From Candidatus Nitrotoga fabula (GTDB taxonomy: Bacteria > Pseudomonadota > Gammaproteobacteria > Burkholderiales > Gallionellaceae), in NCBI RefSeq assembly GCF_905221025.1, contig NZ_CAJNBL010000034.1, forward strand, positions 22,720 to 86,719: DNA of 64,000 nt, read 5' to 3'. Numbering within the stretch: the stretch's first letter is position 1; each line of letters starts with the position of its first letter. Below, in pieces: positions 10,974-20,529 of the stretch. A program made the position numbers and the translations under genes. Under the pieces are notes generated by a model. It was given only the letters and a program-made list of their open reading frames with translations. It did no database searches and had not been told where the DNA came from.

Positions 10974-12134
10974 ATGCAGATCGAAGTGAAAGTGCCGCAG
11001 CTTTCGGAATCGGTTCCGGAAGCCACATTGGTATCCTGGTATAAGCAGGAGGGCGAAGCTGTGGCTGAGGGGGAAAATCTGATCGATATTGAAACCGATA
11101 AGGTGGTATTGGAGTTGCCGGCGATCAAGGCGGGGGTACTGGCCAGAATTCTCAAACAAAATGGTGAAAAAGTTACCAGTAATGAGGTAATTGCACTTCT
11201 TGATACAGAAGCTAGTCCTGTTGAAAAAAGTACGATCGAATCAGACCATGCGGTCAATGAACAGGCTTTCGTAATGCCTGCAGCAAAGAAAATTGCTGCT
11301 GAAAATCAGATCGATACCAGCGCAATCAGCGGAAGCGGTCGCGGTGGCCGGGTTACCAAGGAAGATGTGCTTATTGCTGTGCAGGAAAAAACTGCAGCTC
11401 CGGTGGGTGCTGTTCTGCAACCCCCGGCGGGTGGGCGGAAGGAACAGCGCGTGACTATGACCCGGATTCGCCAGCGCATTGCAGAGCGCCTCCTTCAGTC
11501 GCAAAGGAATGCTGCAATTCTTACAACATTTAATGAAGTAAATATGTTGCCTGTAGTTGAATTGCGTAATCGGTATAAGGACGATTTTGAAAAGAAACAT
11601 GGTGTCAAGCTTGGCTTCATGTCATTTTTCATTAAGGCAGCATTGCTTGCGTTGCACAAATTTCCAGTGGTGAATGCGTCTGTGGATGGCACAGATATTG
11701 TTTACCACGGTTATTATGATATTGGGGTGGCAATTGGCAGTGAGCGCGGTCTGGTGGTGCCTGTTATCCGTGATGCGGACAAATTGTCGTTGGCCGATAT
11801 TGAAAGGCTAATTATTGACTTCGGTGCGCGAGCCAGGGACGGCAGAATTACCCTTGAAGAATTGACTGGGGGAACATTTTCCATTTCGAATGGCGGGGTG
11901 TTTGGCTCCATGCTATCCACTCCCATCATTAATCCACCACAAAGCGCAATTCTTGGTATCCATGCTACAAAAGACAGGCCGGTGGCTGAAAATGGTCAAG
12001 TCGTGATCCGTCCGATGAACTATCTCGCACTTTCCTATGACCATAGAATTATTGATGGACGGGATGCGGTATTATTTCTTGCGACCATAAAAGAAGCATT
12101 GGAATTCCCTGGGCGGGTGTTACTGGACTTGTAG
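10974..12134 (+). CDS. sucB: Dihydrolipoyllysine-residue succinyltransferase (E2 of 2-oxoglutarate dehydrogenase)
   Basis: Core acyltransferase of the complex, passing the succinyl group from lipoate to CoA. 386 residues: lipoyl domain at 1-75 with the lipoyl-lysine in IETDKVVLE, peripheral-subunit-binding domain around 100-137 ([21 protein letters not shown]), and catalytic domain with [17 protein letters not shown] containing the active-site His. It starts 17 bp after sucA behind a GGGAGCAAG site. Confidence 0.97.
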   Translation: MQIEVKVPQLSESVPEATLVSWYKQEGEAVAEGENLIDIETDKVVLELPAIKAGVLARILKQNGEKVTSNEVIALLDTEASPVEKSTIESDHAVNEQAFVMPAAKKIAAENQIDTSAISGSGRGGRVTKEDVLIAVQEKTAAPVGAVLQPPAGGRKEQRVTMTRIRQRIAERLLQSQRNAAILTTFNEVNMLPVVELRNRYKDDFEKKHGVKLGFMSFFIKAALLALHKFPVVNASVDGTDIVYHGYYDIGVAIGSERGLVVPVIRDADKLSLADIERLIIDFGARARDGRITLEELTGGTFSISNGGVFGSMLSTPIINPPQSAILGIHATKDRPVAENGQVVIRPMNYLALSYDHRIIDGRDAVLFLATIKEALEFPGRVLLDL

Positions 12135-12262
12135 TAATTATATTGCCGTGGGGTTGTTACGGTACTCGCATTTGTGACCCTGGTGAGACGGGAAGAACAG
12201 AGCGGCCTTAAAGAGCCAAGAGTAAACGGGTGAAAATATTTTTAGTGGCTGGGTGATAGGTA

Positions 12263-13687
12263 ATGATGTCAAACTTATTCGATGTTGTGGTAATTGGGGC
12301 CGGGCCAGGAGGATATGTGGCGGCGATTCGTTGTTCCCAGCTTGGACTGCATACTGCTTGTATTGATGATTTAAAAGGCGAGAATGGCAAGCCGAGTCTC
12401 GGTGGAACCTGTCTAAATTTTGGCTGTATTCCATCCAAGGCATTGCTGGAGTCTTCTGAGAATTTTGAGCGGCTCAAGCATGATTTTGGTTCTCATGGCA
12501 TCGGTGCAGAAAATGTGAGCATGGATGTGCAGAAAATGCTGCTGCGCAAGGGCAAGATTGTTTCTGACTTTACCATGGGTATTGCTCAGCTATTCAAGAA
12601 AAACAAGGTCGTATCCATTCATGGTTCCGCCAGCTTGCTAGGTCGGGATGGTGATCTTTGGCGTATTGGTATTTCGGGTAGTGAGGAAATCTGTTCCAAA
12701 AATGTAATCATTGCCACTGGTTCGAAGTCACGTAACCTCCAGCAGGTCCAAACTGATGGTGTGCAGGTCGTGGATAATGTAGGCGCGCTGAATTTTAGCG
12801 ATGTGCCCAGGCGGCTGGTTATTGTTGGTGCGGGAGTGATCGGGTTGGAGCTTGGCAGTGTGTGGAGGAGACTTGGGTCTGAAGTGACGGTTCTGGAAAG
12901 TTCTCCGTTGTTTTTGTCTGCAGCAGATGAGCAGGTTGCCAAAGAAGCATTGCGGGTGTTTACTAAACAAAAATTGTCCATTCATTTCGGGGCACAGATC
13001 GGTACAGTTACGCAGACCCCTGAGGAAGTAACCATCAGCTGGCGGAACAGCCAGGGCGAAGATCAGGAACTGAATACTGAAAAATTGATTGTAGCAATCG
13101 GGCGAATTCCCAATACGCAGGGTCTGGGTGCTGATTCAGTCGGGCTTAAACTCGATAGTGCTGGCCGTATTGAGGTGGATGAATATTGCCGAACTAATTT
13201 GCCATGTATGTTTGCCGTAGGCGATGTGGTTCGTGGCCCGATGCTGGCGCATAAGGCATCGGAAGAAGGGGTGATGGTGGCGGAATTGATCGCCGGTCAG
13301 GTGGGATGTGGCGACCTGAGTTTTGTGCCGAATGTGATATACACTGCCCCTGAAATCGCCTGGGTAGGCAAAACTGAACAGCAGGTCAGGACAGATGGTA
13401 TAGCCTATAAGACTGGGAAATTTCCTTTTCTGGCGAATGGGCGTGCTCGAGCCATGGGGGATACGGGAGGATTTGTAAAAATCGTTGCCGATGCGGAAAC
13501 GGATCGTATTCTTGGAGTGCACATAATAGGCCCGATGGCATCCGAGCTGATCCAGCTTGGTGTGCAAGCGATGGCGTTTGCTGCGAGCAGTGAAGATTTG
13601 GCGCGCATGGTATATGCGCATCCTTCACTTGCGGAGGTGATGCATGAAGCCGCACTGGCGGTTGACAGTCGTACAATTCATATATGA
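12263..13687 (+). CDS. lpd: Dihydrolipoyl dehydrogenase (E3)
   Basis: FAD disulfide oxidoreductase that reoxidises lipoate and passes electrons to NAD+. 474 residues. FAD fold VVVIGAGPGGYVAAIRC, redox-active pair in GGTCLNFGCIPSKAL, NAD fold VIVGAGVIGLELGSVW, and C-terminal His-Glu pair in YAHPSLAEVMHEA. ATG 12263 and 12266 are both possible. It sits 128 bp after sucB; no other E3 gene is visible in the window. Confidence 0.97.
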   Translation: MMSNLFDVVVIGAGPGGYVAAIRCSQLGLHTACIDDLKGENGKPSLGGTCLNFGCIPSKALLESSENFERLKHDFGSHGIGAENVSMDVQKMLLRKGKIVSDFTMGIAQLFKKNKVVSIHGSASLLGRDGDLWRIGISGSEEICSKNVIIATGSKSRNLQQVQTDGVQVVDNVGALNFSDVPRRLVIVGAGVIGLELGSVWRRLGSEVTVLESSPLFLSAADEQVAKEALRVFTKQKLSIHFGAQIGTVTQTPEEVTISWRNSQGEDQELNTEKLIVAIGRIPNTQGLGADSVGLKLDSAGRIEVDEYCRTNLPCMFAVGDVVRGPMLAHKASEEGVMVAELIAGQVGCGDLSFVPNVIYTAPEIAWVGKTEQQVRTDGIAYKTGKFPFLANGRARAMGDTGGFVKIVADAETDRILGVHIIGPMASELIQLGVQAMAFAASSEDLARMVYAHPSLAEVMHEAALAVDSRTIHI

Positions 13688-14101
13688 CGTGGATGGTCCA
13701 CGCCATGTGAATGGTTAGTCAGTGCATTGGCAATGTTCATTTTTATGCAATATATTTATGGATAGGGCAAGTTATAAAAGCGTTGGCGCACCCAAATATG
13801 TTCGGTCAGCATCGGTCCAGTCGGGTTGTATGCCGGATCAGACCCTGGAGAAATGAAATTGAGATGCGGAATGAGACCGCCGCACCTTGTAGCGGTATTG
13901 CATGTTCTGAACCGGATTGGTGGAGGTGTATTTATTAAATCGTTTGATGCTTGTGGGTTATATTAATGTGAGCTGGAAACGGGAATATTCTTGAAGAATC
14001 GTTTGGGGGAACGGGGTACAGACAGTGCAGCCAAAATAGCTGTAATTTCCGTTTATTCCTGCATTCTTTCCTATGCTACAATTATTAATTGATCTGAACC
14101 G
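13688..14101. other. Intergenic region between lpd and tRNA-Leu
   Basis: A perfect 6-bp hairpin (CGTGGA, 3-nt loop, TCCACG, 13688-13702) sits right after lpd without a T-run and may help end transcription. A TACAAT at 14077-14082 could be the -10 element for the tRNA, but no good -35 is seen. The small ORF at 13711-13938 shows no protein features. Confidence 0.5.
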
Positions 14102-14186
14102 GCGAAAGTGGCGGAATTGGTAGACGCACTGGATTTAGGTTCCAGCGCCGCAAGGCGTGAGAGTTCGAGTCTCTCCTTTCGCACCA
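14102..14186 (+). tRNA. tRNA-Leu (anticodon UAG)
   Basis: 85 nt with encoded CCA. The acceptor GCGAAAG pairs with CTTTCGC; the anticodon loop TTTAGGT gives UAG, reading CUN leucine codons. A long variable arm (GCGCCGCAAGGCGT) marks it as class II. The 3' end lies 36 bp before tig, so the two may be cotranscribed. Confidence 0.97.
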
Positions 14187-14222
14187 ACTAAAAATTCACT
14201 TATTAACCTAAGGAAAGTTAGC

Positions 14223-15533
14223 ATGTCGAGTATAGAAATCGTGAGCGGGTTGGAGCGCCGTCTGAAGGCAGCCATCCCTGTGCAACTGGTTAGCAGTGAG
14301 ATGGAAGCACGCCTGAAGAAAATTGCACGTACCGCAGAGGTGCCTGGGTTCAGGCCGGGAAAAGTTCCGTTCAAGATTTTGGAAAAAAAACACGGTCCTA
14401 GAGTGCAGCAGGAAGTGATTCAGGATGCCTTGAGGCAATCCTTTGCCAAAGAGGCGCAGGAAGGTAATTTAAAAATTGTGGGGTATCCGGAATTCGAGGT
14501 AAAAGAGATTGAACCGGATGCATTGTGGATTGAATATAGCGCGATCTTTGAGGTTTATCCCGAAGTCGTTCTGGGTGATATCGCTTCTGAAAATGTGGAA
14601 AAGGCAGTTTATACATTAAACGATGCCGATGTGGATACAACGCTGACCACTCTCCGTAAGCAGCATGCTACGTACGAACCAGTGGATCGTGCAGCGCAAA
14701 ATGAAGATAGAGTGATTATTGATTTTAGTGGTCTGATGGATGGAAGAATATTTGAAGGGGGCGAAGCCAGGGATTTGCCGGTATTGCTGGGTGTCGGGCA
14801 ATTGCTGCCGGACTTTGAGAATGCCATCATCGGCATGAAGGCAGGGGAAGAAAAATCCTTTGACATGAATTTCCCGGTCGACTATCACGCCAAGCAAGTG
14901 GCTGGCAGACCGGCGACGTTCACTCTTACCCTGAAAAAGGTAGAAGAGGCTCGTTTGCCTGAGTTAGATGAAAAATTTGCCAGATTGTTGGGTGTGGAAG
15001 ACGGGAATTTGGATCGGCTGAGGGTGGAAGTCCGGGAAAATCTTGATCGGGAAATAAGGCGTCGCCTGATGTTGCGCAACAAAGACAGTGCGATGTCTGC
15101 TTTGTTGCGCGTTACTGAAATGGAGTTGCCCAAATCACTGGTTGAGGCTGAAGCCAAGAGCCTGATGCAGCAAACCATGAACGATATGAAAAAACGTAAT
15201 ATGGCGCTGCCGAAAGGCCAGGATACTTTGCCACTTGAAATGTTCAACGAGCGTGCAGAAAGGCGGGTCAAGCTAAGCCTGATCATTACGGATCTGGTGG
15301 AGAAGCATGGGTTACATGCCAAGCCTGAACAGGTTAAATCTCTCGTTGAAGAGTATGCGCAAAGTTATGACAATCCTGAAGAGGTGGTCCAGTGGCACTA
15401 CAATGATCCTACCCGGTTGCAAGAAGCAGAAAATCTGGTTCTGGAAGATAATGTAGTAACCTGGGTAATGGATACTGCCAAGGTGACGGAGAAGGTGGTG
15501 GAATTTAATGAGTTGATGGGGAATCCTGCGTGA
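14223..15533 (+). CDS. tig: Trigger factor (ribosome-associated chaperone and prolyl isomerase)
   Basis: Binds the ribosome exit tunnel and shields nascent chains. 436 residues: N-terminal ribosome-binding domain with the signature [14 protein letters not shown] (residues 40-54), central FKBP-type prolyl isomerase domain around 150-245 ([17 protein letters not shown]), and C-terminal helical domain. ATG 14223 follows AAGGAAA. Its stop overlaps clpP by one base, giving the tig-clpP-clpX order common in proteobacteria. Confidence 0.97.
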   Translation: MSSIEIVSGLERRLKAAIPVQLVSSEMEARLKKIARTAEVPGFRPGKVPFKILEKKHGPRVQQEVIQDALRQSFAKEAQEGNLKIVGYPEFEVKEIEPDALWIEYSAIFEVYPEVVLGDIASENVEKAVYTLNDADVDTTLTTLRKQHATYEPVDRAAQNEDRVIIDFSGLMDGRIFEGGEARDLPVLLGVGQLLPDFENAIIGMKAGEEKSFDMNFPVDYHAKQVAGRPATFTLTLKKVEEARLPELDEKFARLLGVEDGNLDRLRVEVRENLDREIRRRLMLRNKDSAMSALLRVTEMELPKSLVEAEAKSLMQQTMNDMKKRNMALPKGQDTLPLEMFNERAERRVKLSLIITDLVEKHGLHAKPEQVKSLVEEYAQSYDNPEEVVQWHYNDPTRLQEAENLVLEDNVVTWVMDTAKVTEKVVEFNELMGNPA

Positions 15534-16159
15534 TGACTTGTGAAAAGCCACAAAACGGTTACGATCCCCAAAGCATCGGCATGATACCGATGGTGATTGA
15601 AACCAGCGGGCGCGGAGAGCGTGCGTTTGACATCTATTCCAGATTGCTCAAGGAGCGCGTAATATTTCTGGTGGGTAACGTCAACGATATGACCGCAAAT
15701 CTTGTGGTGGCCCAGTTATTATTTCTGGAGTCTGAAAATCCAGATAAGGATATTCATCTTTATATCAACTCGCCGGGTGGTTCCATTTCTGCAGGAATGG
15801 CTATTTATGACACCATGCAGTTTATCAAACCTGAAGTGTCCACTTTATGTATCGGTATGGCAGCGTCCATGGGGGCTTTTTTGTTGCAGGCCGGTGCAAA
15901 GGGAAAGCGGTTTGTCCTGCCAAACTCTTCGGTGATGATTCACCAGCCTTTGGGTGGGTTTCAAGGGCAGGCATCTGACATTGAAATTCATGCCAGATAT
16001 ATTCTAAGCCTGCGGGAACGGCTCTATGCTTTGATGGCACAGCATACTGGTCGGAATATTGAGGAAATCGCACGCGACAGTGAACGCGATAAATTCCTGA
16101 CTGCGACTGAAGCGGTTGAATATGGTCTGGTGGATCAGGTTTTGGACAAGCGGGTTTGA
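15533..16159 (+). CDS. clpP: ATP-dependent Clp protease proteolytic subunit
   Basis: Serine peptidase forming the tetradecameric chamber fed by ClpX or ClpA. 208 residues. Catalytic Ser in [11 protein letters not shown], His in VMIHQPLGG, and Asp in [10 protein letters not shown]. The start is ambiguous between GTG 15530 and ATG 15533; ATG overlaps the tig TGA by one base and is preferred. clpX follows after 62 bp. Confidence 0.97.
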   Translation: MTCEKPQNGYDPQSIGMIPMVIETSGRGERAFDIYSRLLKERVIFLVGNVNDMTANLVVAQLLFLESENPDKDIHLYINSPGGSISAGMAIYDTMQFIKPEVSTLCIGMAASMGAFLLQAGAKGKRFVLPNSSVMIHQPLGGFQGQASDIEIHARYILSLRERLYALMAQHTGRNIEEIARDSERDKFLTATEAVEYGLVDQVLDKRV

Positions 16160-16221
16160 ACACAGTTATCGGCCTGATTGAATGAAATGAATACAGGCAA
16201 TAGATAAAACAGGGGGTAGGA

Positions 16222-17478
16222 ATGGCGCTGGATAAAAGCACGGGCGACAAATTATTGTACTGTTCGTTTTGCGGAAAAAGCCAGCATGAGGTTCGCAAGC
16301 TGATTGCAGGGCCTTCTGTGTTTGTATGCGACGAATGTGTTGAGCTGTGTAACGATATCATCCGCGAGGAAAACAATCATTCAGTGTCCGGGAAGCCGGA
16401 TACGGACAAGCTTCCGGTGCCGCATGAGATTCGTGCGCGGCTTGATGAGTATGTGATCGGTCAAGAACCTGCCAAGAAGATTTTATCGGTCGCTGTTTAT
16501 AATCATTACAAGCGTTTGAAAAGCAACATTAATGACGGCGTGGAGCTGTCTAAAAGCAATATTTTGCTAATTGGCCCGACCGGTTCCGGAAAAACCCTGC
16601 TGGCACAAACTCTGGCGCGGTTGCTTAATGTACCTTTTGTAATGGCTGATGCGACTACCCTGACTGAAGCTGGTTATGTTGGGGAGGATGTCGAAAATAT
16701 CATTCAGAAGTTATTACAGGTTTGCGATTACGATGTGGAGCGTGCCCAGCGTGGAATTATCTATATCGATGAAATTGATAAGATTTCGCGCAAATCGGAC
16801 AACCCTTCCATTACTCGTGATGTTTCCGGAGAAGGAGTGCAGCAGGCATTGCTCAAGCTGATCGAGGGGACCAAAGCTTCCGTTCCTCCGCAGGGCGGCC
16901 GCAAACATCCGAATACCGAATTTTTGCATGTCGATACCACCAATATTCTGTTTATATGTGGCGGCGCGTTTGATGGCATGGAAAAGGTCATACTAAACAG
17001 AACACAAAAAGCAGGAATAGGTTTTGGTGCAAGCTTGCCTGATTCCGCCGGCGCAAAAAATGCAGGATCCGTTCTGCGTAATGTAGAGCCGGAGGACTTG
17101 ATCAAGTTCGGACTGATTCCGGAATTTGTCGGGCGTTTGCCAGTGGTTGCATCTCTGGAAGAACTGGACGAGGCTGCGCTGATCCAGATTTTAACCGAGC
17201 CTAAAAATGCTCTGACCAAACAATATCATAAGCTTTTTGCCATGGAAGGCGTAGAGATAGAATTTCAGGAAGGAGTGTTGCAGGCAATTGCAAAAAAAGC
17301 GCTGGAACGTAAGACTGGGGCGCGTGGTTTGCGCTCTATTTTGGAGCATGCCCTGTTGGATATTATGTATGACTTGCCTTCGATGGAAAATGTCAGCAAA
17401 GTGGTGTTGGAAGCAAATAGTACGGATGGGGAAATCAAACCGATCGTGGTTTACGCAGATGCATCCAGGGCAGCTTAG
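16222..17478 (+). CDS. clpX: ATP-dependent Clp protease ATP-binding subunit ClpX
   Basis: AAA+ unfoldase that delivers substrates to ClpP. 418 residues. N-terminal zinc-binding domain with CSFCGKSQ and CDECVELC, Walker [13 protein letters not shown], Walker [11 protein letters not shown], and the GIGFGAS loop that docks onto ClpP. ATG 16222 follows GGGGGTAGG. It lies directly after clpP and before lon. Confidence 0.97.
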   Translation: MALDKSTGDKLLYCSFCGKSQHEVRKLIAGPSVFVCDECVELCNDIIREENNHSVSGKPDTDKLPVPHEIRARLDEYVIGQEPAKKILSVAVYNHYKRLKSNINDGVELSKSNILLIGPTGSGKTLLAQTLARLLNVPFVMADATTLTEAGYVGEDVENIIQKLLQVCDYDVERAQRGIIYIDEIDKISRKSDNPSITRDVSGEGVQQALLKLIEGTKASVPPQGGRKHPNTEFLHVDTTNILFICGGAFDGMEKVILNRTQKAGIGFGASLPDSAGAKNAGSVLRNVEPEDLIKFGLIPEFVGRLPVVASLEELDEAALIQILTEPKNALTKQYHKLFAMEGVEIEFQEGVLQAIAKKALERKTGARGLRSILEHALLDIMYDLPSMENVSKVVLEANSTDGEIKPIVVYADASRAA

Positions 17479-17529
17479 GCAATTCCTGGCTTCCTGAATT
17501 TAGCCGGAGTGTTGTAATTCGTATTTTTA

Positions 17530-17558
17530 CTTGAATTATTTCACTTCGCCCCCATCTA
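17530..17558 (+). promoter_or_regulatory. Sigma-32 (RpoH) heat-shock promoter for lon
   Basis: CTTGAA at 17530-17535 and CCCCATCTA at 17550-17558 are separated by 14 bp, matching the established RpoH consensus (CTTGAA, 13-15 bp, CCCCATNTA) at essentially every conserved position. The element ends 33 bp before the lon ATG. lon is a classic RpoH target, so function and sequence agree. Confidence 0.85.
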
Positions 17559-17591
17559 ACAGCCAAGTTAATCCAAATAGGAGTTCCTGCC

Positions 17592-20003
17592 ATGTCAGAG
17601 CAAGATACCAATATACCCGTTTCCAGTTTTTTTCCATTGCTCCCCTTGAGGGACGTGGTGGTTTTTCCTCACATGGTAATTCCACTATTCGTCGGGCGTG
17701 CAAAGTCGATTAAGGCGTTAGAGTCTGCCATGGAGTCAGGCAAAAGCATTGTCTTAGTGGCACAAAAAGCTGCTGCCAAAGATGAGCCCGTAGCTGAAGA
17801 CCTGTATCGCGTAGGTAGTATTGCCAATATTTTGCAAATGCTCAAATTGCCTGATGGTACTGTGAAAGTACTTGTTGAGGGCACGCAGCGCGCAAAAATA
17901 TTGCAAGTTCTGGACGAGAAAAGCCACTTTGATGCAGATATTGATCCAGTTCCTGTTGATCAAAATCTGGGGAATGAAGCAGAGGCAATGCGCCGTGCGT
18001 TAATTGATCAGTTCGATCAATATGTCAAGATTAATAAAAGAATCCCGCCAGAAACGTTAACGTCCTTGGCTGGCCTGGACGATTCCGGACGTCTTGCCGA
18101 TACAATTGCTGCCCATCTACCGCTTAAACTGGAGCAGAAGCAGGCGATTCTGGAGATTTTCGATGTGCGGAAGCGCCTGGAGCACCTGTTGGGTCTTCTG
18201 GAATCAGAGCTGGATATTCTGCAAGTGGAAAAGCGAATTCGCGGACGCGTAAAAAGGCAGATGGAAAAGAGCCAGCGTGAGTACTATCTGAACGAGCAGG
18301 TGAAGGCAATACAGAAAGAGTTGGGTGAAGGGGAGGATGGCGCAGATTTTGAGGAGTTGGCAAAGAAAATCAAGGCAGCCCATTTGCCGAAGGAAGCCCG
18401 TGCCAAGGCAGAAGCCGAATTGAAAAAATTGCGCCTGATGTCGCCCATGTCCGCCGAAGCAACGGTTGTGCGGAACTATATGGATGTTCTGACTGGTTTG
18501 CCATGGAAAAAGAAAACTAAGATCAATACGAATCTGAAGGCTGCTGAGGATGTATTGGAAGCCGATCATTATGGGTTGGAAAAAGTTAAGGAACGCATCG
18601 TAGAATACCTTGCGGTGCAGCAACGTGTTGACAAAATGAAAGCGCCTATTTTATGCCTGGTCGGTCCTCCTGGTGTAGGCAAGACTTCGCTTGGACAGTC
18701 TATTGCGCGTGCTACGGGACGCAAATTTGTACGTATGGCACTGGGTGGAGTGCGCGATGAATCGGAAATTCGCGGTCATCGGCGCACCTATATAGGGTCC
18801 ATGCCTGGGAAAATTTTGCAGAACATGTCGAAGGTCGGCGTGAAAAACCCGCTGTTCCTGCTGGATGAAGTGGATAAGATGGGTATGGATTTTCGCGGTG
18901 ATCCATCTTCAGCTTTGCTTGAGGTTCTCGATCCGGAGCAGAATCACACATTTGTGGATCATTACGTTGAGGTCGAATATGACTTGTCTGATGTCATGTT
19001 CGTTGCAACTGCAAATACCATGAATATTCCGGCTCCTCTTCTGGACCGTATGGAAATTATTCACGTATCAAGCTATACGGAAGATGAAAAGGTAAATATT
19101 GCAACGCATTACTTGATTCCGAAGTCCATTAAAAATAACGGACTAAAAAATGAGGAAATCAGTATTTCCGAAAGCGCGATTCGGGATATCCTGCGTTACT
19201 ACACGCGTGAAGCCGGAGTGCGCAGTCTGGAGCGCGAGCTTTCCAAGATATGCCGTAAGGTAGTGAAAGCCTTGCTGGTCAAAGGGCGCGATACCAAGGT
19301 TACGGTAAATTCACGCAATTTGGATAAATATCTTGGGGTGCGGCGCTATAGCTATGGAATCGCGGATAAAAACAACCAGGTCGGACAGGTGACAGGCTTG
19401 GCGTGGACAGAGGTTGGCGGAGAATTGTTGACAATTGAGACTGCAGTTTTGCCCGGAAAAGGAAACATTACTCCAACAGGGAAACTGGGCGATGTCATGA
19501 AGGAATCCATTCAGGCCGCCTTGAGTGTAGTGCGTAGCCGTGCCCGTAATCTGGGGATTGAGGACGACTTCTATCAGAAGACAGATTTGCATATCCATTT
19601 GCCAGAAGGAGCGACTCCAAAAGATGGGCCAAGTGCGGGTATTGGAATCTGCACCTCTATGGTGTCTGCGTTAACCGGCATCCCGGTACGTGCAGATGTT
19701 GCAATGACAGGTGAAATTACTTTGCGTGGCGAGGTTTTGCCGATTGGTGGTTTAAAAGAAAAGTTGCTGGCGGCACAACGTGGTGGCATAAAAGTTGTGC
19801 TTATTCCGCAGGATAATACCAAAGATTTGGTGGATATTCCGGATAATGTCAAGAACAAGCTGGATATTCATCCGGTTAAATGGATAGAGCAGGTGCTGGA
19901 AATGGCGCTGGAGCGCAAGCCTGAATCATTGCCTGAGACAGAGCCAGTTACAAAGCCGATCATGGTGGCAGAAGAAAATCGTGCAACGGTTATTAAGCAT
20001 TAA
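17592..20003 (+). CDS. lon: ATP-dependent protease Lon
   Basis: Hexameric AAA+ serine protease that degrades misfolded and regulatory proteins. 803 residues: N-terminal LON substrate domain ([20 protein letters not shown]), AAA+ domain with Walker [14 protein letters not shown] and Walker [11 protein letters not shown], and protease domain with the catalytic Ser in [11 protein letters not shown] and Lys in [13 protein letters not shown] 17592 follows AGGAG. It has its own RpoH promoter just upstream, independent of tig-clpPX. Confidence 0.98.
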   Translation: MSEQDTNIPVSSFFPLLPLRDVVVFPHMVIPLFVGRAKSIKALESAMESGKSIVLVAQKAAAKDEPVAEDLYRVGSIANILQMLKLPDGTVKVLVEGTQRAKILQVLDEKSHFDADIDPVPVDQNLGNEAEAMRRALIDQFDQYVKINKRIPPETLTSLAGLDDSGRLADTIAAHLPLKLEQKQAILEIFDVRKRLEHLLGLLESELDILQVEKRIRGRVKRQMEKSQREYYLNEQVKAIQKELGEGEDGADFEELAKKIKAAHLPKEARAKAEAELKKLRLMSPMSAEATVVRNYMDVLTGLPWKKKTKINTNLKAAEDVLEADHYGLEKVKERIVEYLAVQQRVDKMKAPILCLVGPPGVGKTSLGQSIARATGRKFVRMALGGVRDESEIRGHRRTYIGSMPGKILQNMSKVGVKNPLFLLDEVDKMGMDFRGDPSSALLEVLDPEQNHTFVDHYVEVEYDLSDVMFVATANTMNIPAPLLDRMEIIHVSSYTEDEKVNIATHYLIPKSIKNNGLKNEEISISESAIRDILRYYTREAGVRSLERELSKICRKVVKALLVKGRDTKVTVNSRNLDKYLGVRRYSYGIADKNNQVGQVTGLAWTEVGGELLTIETAVLPGKGNITPTGKLGDVMKESIQAALSVVRSRARNLGIEDDFYQKTDLHIHLPEGATPKDGPSAGIGICTSMVSALTGIPVRADVAMTGEITLRGEVLPIGGLKEKLLAAQRGGIKVVLIPQDNTKDLVDIPDNVKNKLDIHPVKWIEQVLEMALERKPESLPETEPVTKPIMVAEENRATVIKH

Positions 20004-20294
20004 CCGGTAATAAAGCGCAATGAACCGGGATGGGTGCAAGAGATGCCCTGAAGTTACAGGGTGAAATAGAAAATCTTGTGCATGCTATTCCCGGTCTAAT
20101 TTTGGTTCGTCTGTGGATGTTAGCCGGAATGGACGGTAGATAGCTTTAGTTTGCTGGCGGAAACTTTAAGGCTGGATTGTTTGTGTACAGCATAGATAAT
20201 GGATGCAGTCGGCTGCATGTCAAACTGGACGCGAGGTAGAAAGCTGAATTCTGTGCTGGTAAATATTTTGGAAATGTATTATAATTTTAAAATT
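20004..20294. other. Intergenic region between lon and the tRNA pair
   Basis: Many proteobacteria carry hupB between lon and ppiD; no HU-like ORF is present here. TATAAT at 20280-20285, ten bases before tRNA-Val, is a likely -10 element, though no convincing -35 hexamer is seen. Confidence 0.55.
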
Positions 20295-20370
20295 GGGTGC
20301 TTAGCTCAGCTGGTAGAGCGTCGCCCTTACAAGGCGAATGTCGGGGGTTCGAACCCCTCAGCACCCACCA
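20295..20370 (+). tRNA. tRNA-Val (anticodon UAC)
   Basis: 76 nt including encoded CCA. Acceptor GGGTGCT pairs with AGCACCC; anticodon stem TCGCC/GGCGA with loop CTTACAA gives UAC; the T arm is GGGGGTTCGAACCCC. Confidence 0.98.
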
Positions 20371-20381
20371 GTTTGAGTATT

Positions 20382-20458
20382 GGAGTGGTAGTTCAGTTGG
20401 TTAGAATACCGGCCTGTCACGCCGGGGGTCGCGGGTTCGAGTCCCGTCCACTCCGCCA
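20382..20458 (+). tRNA. tRNA-Asp (anticodon GUC)
   Basis: 77 nt including encoded CCA. Acceptor GGAGTGG pairs with CCACTCC, the discriminator is G, and the anticodon loop CTGTCAC gives GUC. It is 11 bp after tRNA-Val, so both are probably processed from one transcript that ends at the hairpin just downstream. Confidence 0.98.
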
Positions 20459-20462
20459 TTAC

Positions 20463-20489
20463 AAGGCGAACGAAAGTTCGCCTTTTTTT
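20463..20489 (+). terminator. Rho-independent terminator after the tRNA pair
   Basis: Perfect 9-bp stem AAGGCGAAC / GTTCGCCTT closed by a GAAA tetraloop and followed by a T-run. It would end the tRNA transcript before ppiD. Confidence 0.93.
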
Positions 20490-20529
20490 ATTTTTTCTGC
20501 AATAAAACCAATTAACCGGGCGATCGTAA

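Noticed and set aside
13711..13938. 75-codon ORF after lpd
   Set aside because: No ribosome-binding site, no domain; composition typical of spacer.
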